Assembly: GCA_049794535.1 (NCBI GenBank)
Contig: JBARCX010000397.1
Coordinates: forward strand, 1-14,545
DNA: 14,545 nucleotides
Source of the DNA: JBARCX01 sp049794535
Lineage (GTDB): Bacteria; Pseudomonadota; Gammaproteobacteria; Xanthomonadales; Rhodanobacteraceae
Direction of reading: 5' to 3'
Below, one piece after another: positions 1 through 7,538 of this stretch (position 1 is the stretch's first letter; every line of letters starts with the position of its first letter). Position numbers and translations under genes: made by a program. The notes beneath the pieces were generated by a model, which was given only the letters and a program-made list of their open reading frames with translations, did no database searches and was not told where the DNA came from.

Positions 1-630
1 CGTGAGATTGATTCGCGCACCGGCAGCGACACGTGCCTTCGGCAGATCGTGCAGGTAAAGCCGCTGGGTGGCTCCCGCCATGCACAGCAAACTGCCGTGG
101 GCCAATGGCACGTTGAACGTGTCGCCCGGTGCAGCAGGCTCACCACGCGGCCTACGTCGACGAAAACGGAAGCGGCGCTCGTCACCCAAGCTCAACGAGG
201 CAATGACCGGTTGTTCGCCCAGTTCCGGCTCGTCATCGCTATGCCAGCCCATGGAATCGTCGCCATCACGATATAAATTGGCCAGCACGCTGTTGAAACG
301 TGCATCACACGCTTGCTCCACCTGTCTACGCAGCTCGGCGAGACGGCCGGGCCACGGTCGCGGCTCGAAACGGGTGCGCGAATAGGTGTAGTGGGTGCCG
401 GAATCCCCGATCCAGCAGCTGAGCCGGGGCGCATCCAGCTCGCGGCCAAACATCCGTAGCCGATGCCGTTCCCAGGGAATCTGCGCCAGCAGCTCATCGA
501 ACCACCCGTCCGCTTCCGGCATTGGCAGCCAATGCATCGCCAGGCGCACATCGGCACCCTCTAACGACAGCGTTTGCCATCTCGCGGCGCCGTTGACGGC
601 CACATGGAATGACAGGAGATCAGATGACAT
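1..630 (-). CDS. alkB: AlkB-family 2OG-Fe(II) dioxygenase (3' end outside window)
   Basis: Probable oxidative demethylase of the AlkB family, which uses iron and 2-oxoglutarate to remove alkyl groups from nucleic-acid bases. I translated the minus strand from the ATG at 628-630; the frame is open through 210 codons to the window edge, so the C-terminus is missing. It contains the family core: LANLYRDGDDSMGWHSDDEP, in which H130 and D132 form the HxD iron pair, then IASLSLGDERRFRF, the third iron ligand H194 in YLHDLPK, and the start of the 2OG-binding R-x-N motif (R206, N208). The length fits the short AlkB/ALKBH2-3-like class of about 200-220 residues. It begins 16 bp after the methyltransferase stop, so it is likely co-transcribed as the last gene of the amidase operon; no good Shine-Dalgarno is visible. 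Family assignment is firm. The substrate (DNA, RNA or protein) is not shown by the sequence, and the symbol is by family only. Confidence 0.88.
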   Translation of the reverse strand, partial: MSSDLLSFHVAVNGAARWQTLSLEGADVRLAMHWLPMPEADGWFDELLAQIPWERHRLRMFGRELDAPRLSCWIGDSGTHYTYSRTRFEPRPWPGRLAELRRQVEQACDARFNSVLANLYRDGDDSMGWHSDDEPELGEQPVIASLSLGDERRFRFRRRRPRGEPAAPGDTFNVPLAHGSLLCMAGATQRLYLHDLPKARVAAGARINLT

Positions 631-646
631 AGGTGCCGTGACAGCA

Positions 647-1255
647 TCAGTCTCGGCTGTAGACGAACACCCGCGCTGGCGGCAGGTTGCGCCATGCCTG
701 CCCGAATCGCGTGCAACGCAATCCCAGTTGCTCGCGCACGCCGTCATCCAATGGGCTACGCATCCCGTAGGTGTATTGCACGAACACACCGCCCGGCCGC
801 AGCACCGCGAACGCCGCGGCGAGAATCTCCCGCTGCAGCTCCGCCGGCATCGCCAGCAGCCCCAGGCTGCTCAGCACGACATCCGCGCGGCCAGACGCAA
901 AGGCCCCGCTACGCTCCACCAACTCACTCAGATGCCGGGCGTCAGCACACAGCACATGCGTCTCGGGAAAGCGTCGCAGCAGCAAGTCGTGCAGCGTCGC
1001 GTTCATTTCTATCGCCAGCAACTGCGTTGGCGCCACGCCATGACGAAGCAGCGCCTCGGTGATGGCACCGGTGCCGGCACCCAGCTCGACCACATGACGG
1101 GCATCCTGCGGCATGGCCGCGACCATCATCTGTGCCAGCTGGCGCCCGGAGGGAACCACAGACGCCATGCGCAATGGGTTCTTCAACCATTGCTTAAAGA
1201 AGGCAACCCATTGCACGTGTACCGGCATAGGCAAGCCCGAATCGATGTCAACCAT
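647..1255 (-). CDS. Phospholipid N-methyltransferase-like class I SAM methyltransferase
   Basis: About 202 residues. The SAM-binding motif I reads VVELGAGTGAITEALL (about 55-70), followed by AIE (motif II acid, about 81-83), CADA (about 103-106) and DVVLSSLGLL (about 125-134). The N-terminal stretch FFKQWLKNPLRMASVVPSG and the SSLxLL motif are typical of the PmtA type of bacterial phospholipid N-methyltransferases, which methylate phosphatidylethanolamine toward phosphatidylcholine at the inner membrane. A broader rRNA-adenine-dimethylase-like or generic methyltransferase label is the alternative. The frame stays open to an ATG at 1327, but the ATG at 1255 is preferred because GGGAG (complement of 1262-1266) lies 6 bases before it, while 1327 has no Shine-Dalgarno and would start 7 bp after the amidase stop. 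It lies between the amidase and alkB on the same strand. Substrate is inferred from motif resemblance only. Confidence 0.8.
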   Translation of the reverse strand: MVDIDSGLPMPVHVQWVAFFKQWLKNPLRMASVVPSGRQLAQMMVAAMPQDARHVVELGAGTGAITEALLRHGVAPTQLLAIEMNATLHDLLLRRFPETHVLCADARHLSELVERSGAFASGRADVVLSSLGLLAMPAELQREILAAAFAVLRPGGVFVQYTYGMRSPLDDGVREQLGLRCTRFGQAWRNLPPARVFVYSRD

Positions 1256-1334
1256 CGCGTACTCCCGACCATCGTGGTGACGATCACTCGCGGTGGCCGA
1301 GTATGGCACGCGATACCTGTACCCCATGTTGCAG

Positions 1335-2732
1335 CTAGGCCATCACGGGGTAGTTTGGTTCAGTATCCAGGGTTGCAGCACACACGGCGGCCAGTTCCAG
1401 CAGGCGCAGATCAGAGCCACGCGCACCAACCAGCTGCAAGCCCACGGGCAGGCCGTTTGGCAGCGTCCCCATGGGGATACTTACCGCGGGGCAGCCGGCG
1501 AGGCTGGCAAAACTGGTGAGATCCGCCTGCGAGTCGGGCACCGGGGCATCCAACGGGAATGCGCCCTGCGGCGTGGTTGGCAGCACCAGCACATCGACCT
1601 GAGCAAACAGGCGGCGCATCTTTAAGGTGGCGGCGTCGAGCACGCGATCAGCGACAGCGTAATCAGCTGCACTCTTGCGGGCCGCGTAACCAAGCAGTTC
1701 GCGGAAGCGTGGGGACACCGGATGTTCCGTATCCGCCAGATCATCGGCGAATGTACCGAGCATTTCGGCCTCCATCAGCAACAGGCCGGCACGACGGGTC
1801 GGCCCAAATCGCCAGTCGTCGAAATCCACGGTACGACGAACGCCCAGCTCACGCGGGAGCTTTGCGAGCGCCGCCTCAAATACGTCGATCACCTCTGGTT
1901 CCACACCTACCGCGGCAAGATCAGGCAACAAGCCGCAGCGCAGGTTGCCTGGCTCCCAGTCAGGTGGTGATAGCGCCACACGACGGCGGCGCGAACGTGC
2001 GTCATCCGCATCGTAGCCAGCCAGCACCTGCAACAGCACAGTGAGATCGGCGACGCTACGTGCCAGCAAACCCACCGCATCCAACCGACGCGCTGCCGGC
2101 ACCATGCCCCGGGCGGAAATTTCGCCATGGGTGGGCTTCAGGGCATAAATGCCGCAGTAGCTAGCGGGGATGCGGATCGAACCCAAGCTGTCCGAACCTA
2201 CCGCGGCTACCGCGAGCCCTGCGGCCACCGCTGCCGCCGCACCACCCGAGGACCCACCAGCGGTATAGCCATGCCGATGCGGGTTGTGGGTAGCGCCGGT
2301 ATGCGGATTGTTGGTCACCGCACCCAACGCACCCTCATCCATATTCGTCTTGCCGATCAGCACAGCGCCGGATGCACGCAAGCGCGCCACCACGTGCGCA
2401 TCATCCTGTACCGGTCGACGACGACCCGGCAGCCCGGCGTGGGTCGCCCAACCGGCAATGTCGAAATTGTCCTTTAGCGCGATCGGAATGCCGTCAAGCC
2501 GACCGATGACGCCATCGCGCCGACGGTGCTCGGCATTACGCGCCTGTTCCTGCAACAAACCGGGACTCAAGCCCACATAGGCATTGAGTTGCGGATTGAT
2601 GCGATCGATCGCCTCCTGGTAAGCCTCGGCCAATACCCGTGGCTGCACGCGACCGGCGGCCAGCCAATGCAATAGCTGGCATAACGAAGCACGACGCAGG
2701 TCAAAGTCGGCGATAGGTGGCAACTGGTTCAT
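1335..2732 (-). CDS. Amidase-signature family amidase
   Basis: A 465-residue amidase-signature (AS) enzyme that hydrolyses an amide bond using a Ser-cisSer-Lys triad. The catalytic elements are visible: the lysine in IALKDNFD (about K87), the cis-serine in AGGSSGGAAAAVAAG (about S161) and the nucleophile in GSDSLGSIRIPAS (about S185). Family members usually read G-T/S-D-x-G-G-S-I-R here, so the Leu before GSIR is a small departure in the oxyanion loop. The C-terminal PTTPQGAFP and GLPVGLQLVG segments are also typical. Resemblance to GatA is general; no gatB or gatC lies nearby, so a tRNA amidotransferase role is unlikely, and the physiological amide is unknown. The start at 2732 is chosen over the ATG at 2747 because a strong AAGGAG (complement of 2738-2743) sits 5 bases before it and would otherwise be inside the coding sequence. 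First gene of a minus-strand operon with the methyltransferase and alkB. Confidence 0.9.
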   Translation of the reverse strand: MNQLPPIADFDLRRASLCQLLHWLAAGRVQPRVLAEAYQEAIDRINPQLNAYVGLSPGLLQEQARNAEHRRRDGVIGRLDGIPIALKDNFDIAGWATHAGLPGRRRPVQDDAHVVARLRASGAVLIGKTNMDEGALGAVTNNPHTGATHNPHRHGYTAGGSSGGAAAAVAAGLAVAAVGSDSLGSIRIPASYCGIYALKPTHGEISARGMVPAARRLDAVGLLARSVADLTVLLQVLAGYDADDARSRRRRVALSPPDWEPGNLRCGLLPDLAAVGVEPEVIDVFEAALAKLPRELGVRRTVDFDDWRFGPTRRAGLLLMEAEMLGTFADDLADTEHPVSPRFRELLGYAARKSAADYAVADRVLDAATLKMRRLFAQVDVLVLPTTPQGAFPLDAPVPDSQADLTSFASLAGCPAVSIPMGTLPNGLPVGLQLVGARGSDLRLLELAAVCAATLDTEPNYPVMA

Positions 2733-2737
2733 GGGCA

Positions 2738-2743
2738 CTCCTT
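2738..2743 (-). promoter_or_regulatory. Ribosome binding site of the amidase gene
   Basis: AAGGAG on the minus strand, 5 bases before the ATG at 2732. It is the strongest Shine-Dalgarno in the window and decides the start against an ATG 15 bases upstream. Confidence 0.75.
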
Positions 2744-2758
2744 GCAAGATCCGTTGCG

Positions 2759-2789
2759 ATTATGCGGGGCAAGCGTGAAGGGATTGCAA
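2759..2789 (-). promoter_or_regulatory. Putative sigma-70 promoter for the amidase operon
   Basis: On the minus strand TTGCAA (complement of 2784-2789) and CATAAT (complement of 2759-2764, five of six consensus bases) are separated by 19 bp. Transcription would start about 20 bases before the amidase ATG. The spacer is longer than ideal, so this is a candidate only. Confidence 0.4.
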
Positions 2790-2801
2790 GTTGTTGCGAG
2801 T

Positions 2802-2830
2802 TTGCTGCGCGGCACGCGAACCCGGACAAT
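2802..2830 (+). promoter_or_regulatory. Putative promoter for etf-QO
   Basis: TTGCTG (2802-2807) and GACAAT (2825-2830) with a 17 bp spacer, about 75 bases upstream of the etf-QO start, in the divergent region shared with the amidase operon. Both boxes are weak (three and four of six consensus bases). Confidence 0.3.
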
Positions 2831-2903
2831 AGCCGTTTGGCCTATCCACGTCGCGGTGGTAAAGCCCAGTATCCGCACTAGCCAGCCTACGATGGAGCCC
2901 GCC

Positions 2904-4520
2904 ATGAGCGAACGCGAAACGATGGAATATGACGTAATCGTCGTTGGCGCCGGCCCGGCGGGGCTGTCGTTTGCCATTCGCCTCAAGCAGCTGAAGCCCG
3001 ATGTTTCGGTCTGCGTGATCGAAAAGGCCTCGACCATCGGCGCGCAGATTCTGTCCGGCGCCGTTATCGAACCGCAGCCGCTCGACGCCCTGTTGCCCGG
3101 CTGGCGCGATAACCCACCGCCAATCTGCGTACCAGCAGGTGAAGATGAGTTCTGGCTCTTGAACAAAACCGGTGGCCGCAAGCTGCCGGTGCCGCCGGGC
3201 ATGAAGAACCACGGCAACTTCATCGTTTCACTGGGCGCAATGTGCGCCTGGCTGGCACCACAAGCCGAAGCACTGGGCGTGGATGTGTTCCCCGGCTTCG
3301 CCGCCGCCGACACCATCTATAACGAGGACGGCTCGGTCGCCGGCGTACGCATCGGCGACATGGGCGTAGCAAAGGATGGCTCGCAAAAGCCCAGCTACAC
3401 CCAGGGCATCGACATCAAGGCCAAGGTCACCGTGTTGGCCGAAGGTGCACGCGGCAGCTTGACCAAGCAGCTCATCAAGCGCTTCAAGCTAGACCAGGAC
3501 AGCGATCCGCAAGGTTATTCCATCGGCATCAAGGAACTGTGGCAGGTGCCGGCTGGGCGCGTCATCCCAGGCAAGATCGTGCACAGCTTCGGCTGGCCCG
3601 CAGACAGCCATACCTATGGCGGCAGCTTCCTGTATCACCTGGACAAAGACCGCATCGCGCTCGGCTACGTTAGCGGCCTCGATTACAGCGACCCGAACTA
3701 CCAGCCATGGGAAGCCTTCCAGCAGTGGAAGAACCACCCGATGATGAAGGCACTACTTGAGGGCGGCACCATCCTCTCGGCCGGCGCACGCGCCATCGTC
3801 ACCGGTGGTTATCAGTCGCTACCCAAGGTAGAAATGCCTGGTGCATTGCTGATCGGAGACACTGCCGGCTTGCTCAATGTGCCCAAGATCAAAGGCACGC
3901 ATCAAGCGATCAAGAGCGGCATGCTCGCCGCCGAGCACCTCGTCGCCAACGAGCTCAAGTCAGCAGGCTTCGACGCCAAGCTGCGCGGCTCCGACGTGAT
4001 GGCTGAATTGAAGACGGTGCGCAACATCAAGCCCGCCTTCAAGAAAGGGCTGTGGTTCGGCATGTTGAATGCGGCGTGGGAAACCATCACCGGCGGCGCT
4101 TCACCGTGGACGCTGAAGAACAAAGCCGATTGGTCATCGCTACACAAGATCGGCCAGCACGAAGAGCCCGAGCGCGATTACGTACAACGCGAATTAGCAC
4201 CGCGCGATCGCCTGGCCGGCGTCTACTTCGCTGCCACCGAACACGACGAGGATCAGCCAATCCACCTGCACGTCGCCGACACCTCGATCTGTGTAACCAA
4301 GTGCGCTGAAGAGTACGGCAACCCCTGCACCCGTTTCTGCCCCGCCAGCGTCTACGAGATCGTCAACGACACCACGCCTGATGGGAGCAGAGGCAAACGC
4401 CTGCAGATCAATGCCGCCAACTGCGTGCATTGCAAGACGTGCGATATCAAGGATCCGTACCAGATCATCAACTGGGTGACGCCGGAAGGCGGCTCTGGCC
4501 CGAATTACCAGAATCTTTGA
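2904..4520 (+). CDS. etf-QO: Electron transfer flavoprotein-ubiquinone oxidoreductase (ETF-QO)
   Basis: Inner-membrane-bound iron-sulfur flavoprotein that oxidises reduced ETF and passes electrons to ubiquinone, linking fatty-acid and amino-acid dehydrogenases to respiration. The predicted 538 residues match the family length. The N-terminus carries the FAD Rossmann motif VIVVGAGPAGLSFAIRL (GAGPAG at 15-20). The C-terminal ferredoxin-like domain has FCPASVYE and NCVHCKTCDIKDP, with 4Fe-4S cysteines near 479, 507, 510 and 513, ending in PEGGSGPNYQNL. These are diagnostic. The start at 2904 is preferred to upstream in-frame ATGs at 2742 and 2892 because GGAG (2894-2897) lies 6 bases before it and the FAD motif then falls at the normal distance. 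It is divergent from the amidase operon and followed after 66 bp by the glycosyltransferase reading frame, with etfBA further on in the same direction. Confidence 0.97.
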   Translation: MSERETMEYDVIVVGAGPAGLSFAIRLKQLKPDVSVCVIEKASTIGAQILSGAVIEPQPLDALLPGWRDNPPPICVPAGEDEFWLLNKTGGRKLPVPPGMKNHGNFIVSLGAMCAWLAPQAEALGVDVFPGFAAADTIYNEDGSVAGVRIGDMGVAKDGSQKPSYTQGIDIKAKVTVLAEGARGSLTKQLIKRFKLDQDSDPQGYSIGIKELWQVPAGRVIPGKIVHSFGWPADSHTYGGSFLYHLDKDRIALGYVSGLDYSDPNYQPWEAFQQWKNHPMMKALLEGGTILSAGARAIVTGGYQSLPKVEMPGALLIGDTAGLLNVPKIKGTHQAIKSGMLAAEHLVANELKSAGFDAKLRGSDVMAELKTVRNIKPAFKKGLWFGMLNAAWETITGGASPWTLKNKADWSSLHKIGQHEEPERDYVQRELAPRDRLAGVYFAATEHDEDQPIHLHVADTSICVTKCAEEYGNPCTRFCPASVYEIVNDTTPDGSRGKRLQINAANCVHCKTCDIKDPYQIINWVTPEGGSGPNYQNL

Positions 4521-4586
4521 GGCTCGTTTCTCCGCAAGATTCGCGGGAACTGAACCTGTACGTTTTATCGCGATGAGGATGCGACC

Positions 4587-6683
4587 CTGACCAGCACGAT
4601 TCGATGGCAGCTCAAGCGGCTGCTCTCTCTGTTACAACGCGTATCTGGCAGTGTTGCCCAGCGAGGCTTGCGTGGCACGATCACGCGCATCGCGCAGGAA
4701 TTCCGCCCACGCCCAGCGAAAGATCCGACGTGGCAGCTAGACACGCTAGATACGCCTTTCACACCATTCGCATTGCCCAGCAGTGAAATGCCACGTGTAT
4801 CGATCATCATTCCGATATACGGGAAATTGCCTTACACGCTTGCCTGTCTGCGCTCGATTGCACGTCATGGCGCCAAAGCTACGTTTGAAGTGATCGTGGT
4901 GGACGACGCATCACCCGAGGATGACAAGGCCACCCTTGCGCAGATCGCCGGTCTGCGCCTGCTGCGCAACGAACGTAACCTTGGCTTTATAGGTAGTTGC
5001 AACGCTGGCGCCGCAGCGGCGTGTGGCGAGTACCTGCTGTTCCTCAACAATGACACCCAAGTCACACCCGGCTGGCTCGACTGCTTGCTCGACTGCTTTG
5101 CCGAGGAACCCCAATGCGGTATTGCAGGCAGCCGACTAGCCTATCCGGACGGGCGATTACAAGAAGCCGGAGGCCTGGTTTATGCCGACGCAAGTGGCTG
5201 GAACTACGGGCGCTTCGAGCATCCCCAGGATCCACGGTTCCTATATCGCCGCGATGCAGACTACATTTCTGGTGCATCGCTGATGATCAAGGCGGCGTTG
5301 TTCCATCAGATCGGTGGCTTTGACAGTCGTTATACACCTGCCTACTACGAAGACACCGACCTGGCTTTCGCCGTGCGCGCGGCCGGCCTCCGCGTGATCT
5401 ACCAGCCAGAGAGTTTGGTGATCCACTTCGAAGGCATTAGCTCAGGCACCGATCTTCACACCGGGGTCAAGCGATATCAGACCATCAATCAAGCAAAATT
5501 TGCGGAGAAATGGCGTGAAGCACTAACACACCAACCCGTACCGGGCACGCCCGCAGAACAAGCGATCCATCAAGATGGGCGACCACACATCCTAATTGTC
5601 GATGCGCTGATGCCAGATCCGGCTCGCGACTCCGGCTCGCTGCGCTTGCTCAATATCATGCGTCTATTGCGCGAACTCGGCTGGCGCGTCAGCTTCATGG
5701 CAGACAATCGTCGTGCCACCAACGAGGAAACCGCCCAACTGGGCCGATTTGGTGTGCGTACGTTGTACAAACCATGGGCACCACCGCTGGCCGGCTGGCT
5801 AAAACGTGAGGGCGCTATGTTGGATGCCGTGATGCTGTGTCGTCATTACGTCGCGCATCCGCACCTTGAGTTAGTACGGCAACTCGCTCCGAAAGCAACA
5901 CTGCTTTTCGACACCGTCGACCTCCACTTCCTGCGCGAGCGACGCGCCGCCGAGCACACTGGCAACACTACACTGGCACGCCAGGCCGAAACGTCCCAAC
6001 AGCGCGAACTGGCACTGATTCGCGCTTGCGACGCCACTTTCGTAGTCAGCCCTGTCGAGCACGCACTGCTTGCCAGGGAAGTGCCGGATGCAAGGGTCGA
6101 ACTGCTCTCGAATGTGCATGAGGTATTTGGACGTCAGGCAGGCTTTGCCGGACGCAATGGCTTGGTCTTCGTCGGTGGCTTTGGCCATCCGCCGAACGAA
6201 GATGCAGTACGGTGGTTCGTTTCCGAGATCTACCCGCTTATCCATGCGCAACGACCGGACATTACATTGCATCTGGTTGGCGATATTCCAGAAGCCGTGC
6301 GACCGCAATTGACGGGACCAGGCATACAGATCCACGGCCGTATGGCCAGTCTCGATCCCTGGATGAATGGCTGCCGCATCGCCTTGGCACCGCTGCGCTA
6401 CGGGGCTGGCGTGAAGGGCAAAGTCAACATGGCGATGAGCCATGGACTGCCTGTCGTAGCCACCTCGCTTGCGGCCGAAGGCATGATGCTCAGTGATGGC
6501 GACAACGTGCTACTCGGCGACAATGCGGCGGATTTCGCCTTAGCCGTGCTGAAGCTGCACGACGACGAGCAGCTCTGGACCCAACTATCTGACGCGGGGT
6601 TGGACAATATCCGCCAACATTTCTCGTTCGATGCGGCCCGTGCCGTCTTGCGCCGCGTATTGTCAGGGTCTCGCGATAGCTGA
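4587..6683 (+). CDS. Two-domain glycosyltransferase (GT2 + GT4-like)
   Basis: A protein of about 698 residues with two glycosyltransferase modules, probably a cytoplasmic or membrane-peripheral enzyme of O-antigen or exopolysaccharide assembly. Numbering from 4587: the GT-A (GT2) module spans about 68-310, with PRVSIIIPIYG, VIVVDDASPEDD, LLFLNNDTQVTPGWL (the NND/DxD metal site, about 154-156), GASLMIKAALFHQIGGFD and YYEDTDLAFAVRAAG, as in rhamnosyltransferase-like GT2 enzymes. The GT-B (GT4) module spans about 330-690, with HILIVDALMPDP, LVFVGGFGHPPNEDAVRWF and GAGVKGKVNMAMSHGLPVVAT. The start is uncertain. The frame is open from 4554 and has no ATG or GTG before 4788. CTG at 4587 has GAGGA (4575-4579) 7 bases upstream and keeps a basic amphipathic N-terminus; TTG at 4668 and ATG at 4788 are alternatives. 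It sits between etf-QO and etfB with no functional link to them. Donor and acceptor sugars cannot be read from the sequence. Confidence 0.88.
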   Translation: MTSTIRWQLKRLLSLLQRVSGSVAQRGLRGTITRIAQEFRPRPAKDPTWQLDTLDTPFTPFALPSSEMPRVSIIIPIYGKLPYTLACLRSIARHGAKATFEVIVVDDASPEDDKATLAQIAGLRLLRNERNLGFIGSCNAGAAAACGEYLLFLNNDTQVTPGWLDCLLDCFAEEPQCGIAGSRLAYPDGRLQEAGGLVYADASGWNYGRFEHPQDPRFLYRRDADYISGASLMIKAALFHQIGGFDSRYTPAYYEDTDLAFAVRAAGLRVIYQPESLVIHFEGISSGTDLHTGVKRYQTINQAKFAEKWREALTHQPVPGTPAEQAIHQDGRPHILIVDALMPDPARDSGSLRLLNIMRLLRELGWRVSFMADNRRATNEETAQLGRFGVRTLYKPWAPPLAGWLKREGAMLDAVMLCRHYVAHPHLELVRQLAPKATLLFDTVDLHFLRERRAAEHTGNTTLARQAETSQQRELALIRACDATFVVSPVEHALLAREVPDARVELLSNVHEVFGRQAGFAGRNGLVFVGGFGHPPNEDAVRWFVSEIYPLIHAQRPDITLHLVGDIPEAVRPQLTGPGIQIHGRMASLDPWMNGCRIALAPLRYGAGVKGKVNMAMSHGLPVVATSLAAEGMMLSDGDNVLLGDNAADFALAVLKLHDDEQLWTQLSDAGLDNIRQHFSFDAARAVLRRVLSGSRDS

Positions 6684-6684
6684 T

Positions 6685-6714
6685 TTCATACAAACGTTTG
6701 CCTACAGCTAGAAT
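6685..6714 (+). promoter_or_regulatory. Putative etfBA promoter with palindromic operator
   Basis: TTCATA (6685-6690) and TAGAAT (6709-6714, five of six) are separated by 18 bp, directly after the glycosyltransferase stop and about 50 bases before etfB. The spacer holds a perfect 10-bp palindrome, CAAACGTTTG (6691-6700), well placed for a repressor. It resembles the core of LacI-family operators and the arms of the PsrA-type motif CAAAC-N-GTTTG, but without the usual gap of the latter. The regulator is not identified. Confidence 0.45.
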
Positions 6715-6753
6715 AGTTGTTTCCGACTGCCCCTCCAGAGCAGCCAACATGTT

Positions 6754-6758
6754 AAGGA
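6754..6758 (+). promoter_or_regulatory. Ribosome binding site of etfB
   Basis: AAGGA, 7 bases before the ATG at 6766; it supports that start. Confidence 0.6.
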
Positions 6759-6765
6759 ACCACAG

Positions 6766-7512
6766 ATGAAGATTCTGGTCGGCTATAAGCGCGTCGTGGA
6801 TTACAACGTGCGCATCCAGGTGAAACCCGATGGCACCGGCGTGGTGACCGATGGCGTGAAGCTATCAGCAAACCCGTTCGACGATATCGCACTGGAAGAG
6901 GCGTTGCGTCTACGTGAGAAAGGTATTGCCACCGAGGTAGTTGTGGTCGGCATCGGCCCAACCGATCTCACCGCACACCTACGTAATGGTTTGGCCATGG
7001 GCGCCAACCGCGCCATCCATGTAGTCACTTCGGATGCGCTGCAGCCACTCACCGCCGCACGCATATTCCACAAGCTGATAGAGAAAGAACATCCTGGCCT
7101 AGTGATCCTCGGCAAGCAGGCCATCGACGACGATGCTAACCAGACCGGTCAGATGCTCGCCGCGTTATGGGATCGCCCGCAGGCCACCTTCGCCAGCAAG
7201 GTGGAGATCGTCGACGGCAAGGCCACGGTTACGCGTGAAGTCGATGCCGGCCTGGAAGTAATCGCGGCCGAATTGCCCGCAGTGATTACCACTGACCTAC
7301 GTCTCAACGAGCCCCGCTTCATCAAGCTGCCCGACATCATGAAGGCGAAATCCAAGCCGATCGACACGATCGAATTCGCTTCGCTTGGCGTCGACTCCGG
7401 CGATCAACTCAAGACCACGCATTACGCCGCACCTGCCAAGCGCAGCAAGGGCGTCATGGTGAAGGATGCGGCCGAACTGGTCGCGGCGCTGAAGCAGAAA
7501 GGCCTGCTCTAA
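6766..7512 (+). CDS. etfB: Electron transfer flavoprotein subunit beta
   Basis: The small subunit of the heterodimeric ETF (248 residues, the usual length), which binds AMP and helps dock ETF to acyl-CoA and related dehydrogenases in the cytoplasm. Diagnostic segments are the N-terminal MKILVGYKRVVDYNVRIQVK, NPFDDIALEEALRLREKG (about 37-54), GKQAIDDDANQTGQMLAALW (about 112-131, AMP-binding region) and the beta-subunit signature region VTREVDAGLEVIAAELPAV followed by DLRLNEPRFIKLPDIMKAK. The next gene, etfA, starts 26 bp downstream, so the two are translated from one message. A promoter candidate with an operator-like palindrome lies just upstream, separating this pair from the glycosyltransferase. 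Confidence 0.97.
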   Translation: MKILVGYKRVVDYNVRIQVKPDGTGVVTDGVKLSANPFDDIALEEALRLREKGIATEVVVVGIGPTDLTAHLRNGLAMGANRAIHVVTSDALQPLTAARIFHKLIEKEHPGLVILGKQAIDDDANQTGQMLAALWDRPQATFASKVEIVDGKATVTREVDAGLEVIAAELPAVITTDLRLNEPRFIKLPDIMKAKSKPIDTIEFASLGVDSGDQLKTTHYAAPAKRSKGVMVKDAAELVAALKQKGLL

Positions 7513-7538
7513 GCAGTTGTCTGGAACTGGAGATCCTC

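Noticed and set aside
395..1519. Long plus-strand open frame of 374 codons
   Set aside because: It lies antisense to the methyltransferase and amidase, whose motifs are clear. Its translation is rich in Arg, His and Gln without any domain, typical of a shadow frame in G+C-rich DNA.
1335..2732. gatA, glutamyl-tRNA amidotransferase subunit A
   Set aside because: The amidase signature is shared by many enzymes, gatB and gatC are absent nearby, and the operon partners are unrelated to translation.
2742..2903. Upstream start for ETF-QO giving 592 residues
   Set aside because: The added residues do not fit the family N-terminus, and they would place the divergent promoter region inside the gene. 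The ATG at 2904 has a ribosome site.
4525..4552. Terminator hairpin after etf-QO (CCGC…GCGG)
   Set aside because: The stem is only 4 bp and no T-run follows.
5871..6443. Minus-strand frame of 190 codons inside the glycosyltransferase
   Set aside because: Antisense to well-conserved GT4 motifs; no ribosome site or recognisable domain.
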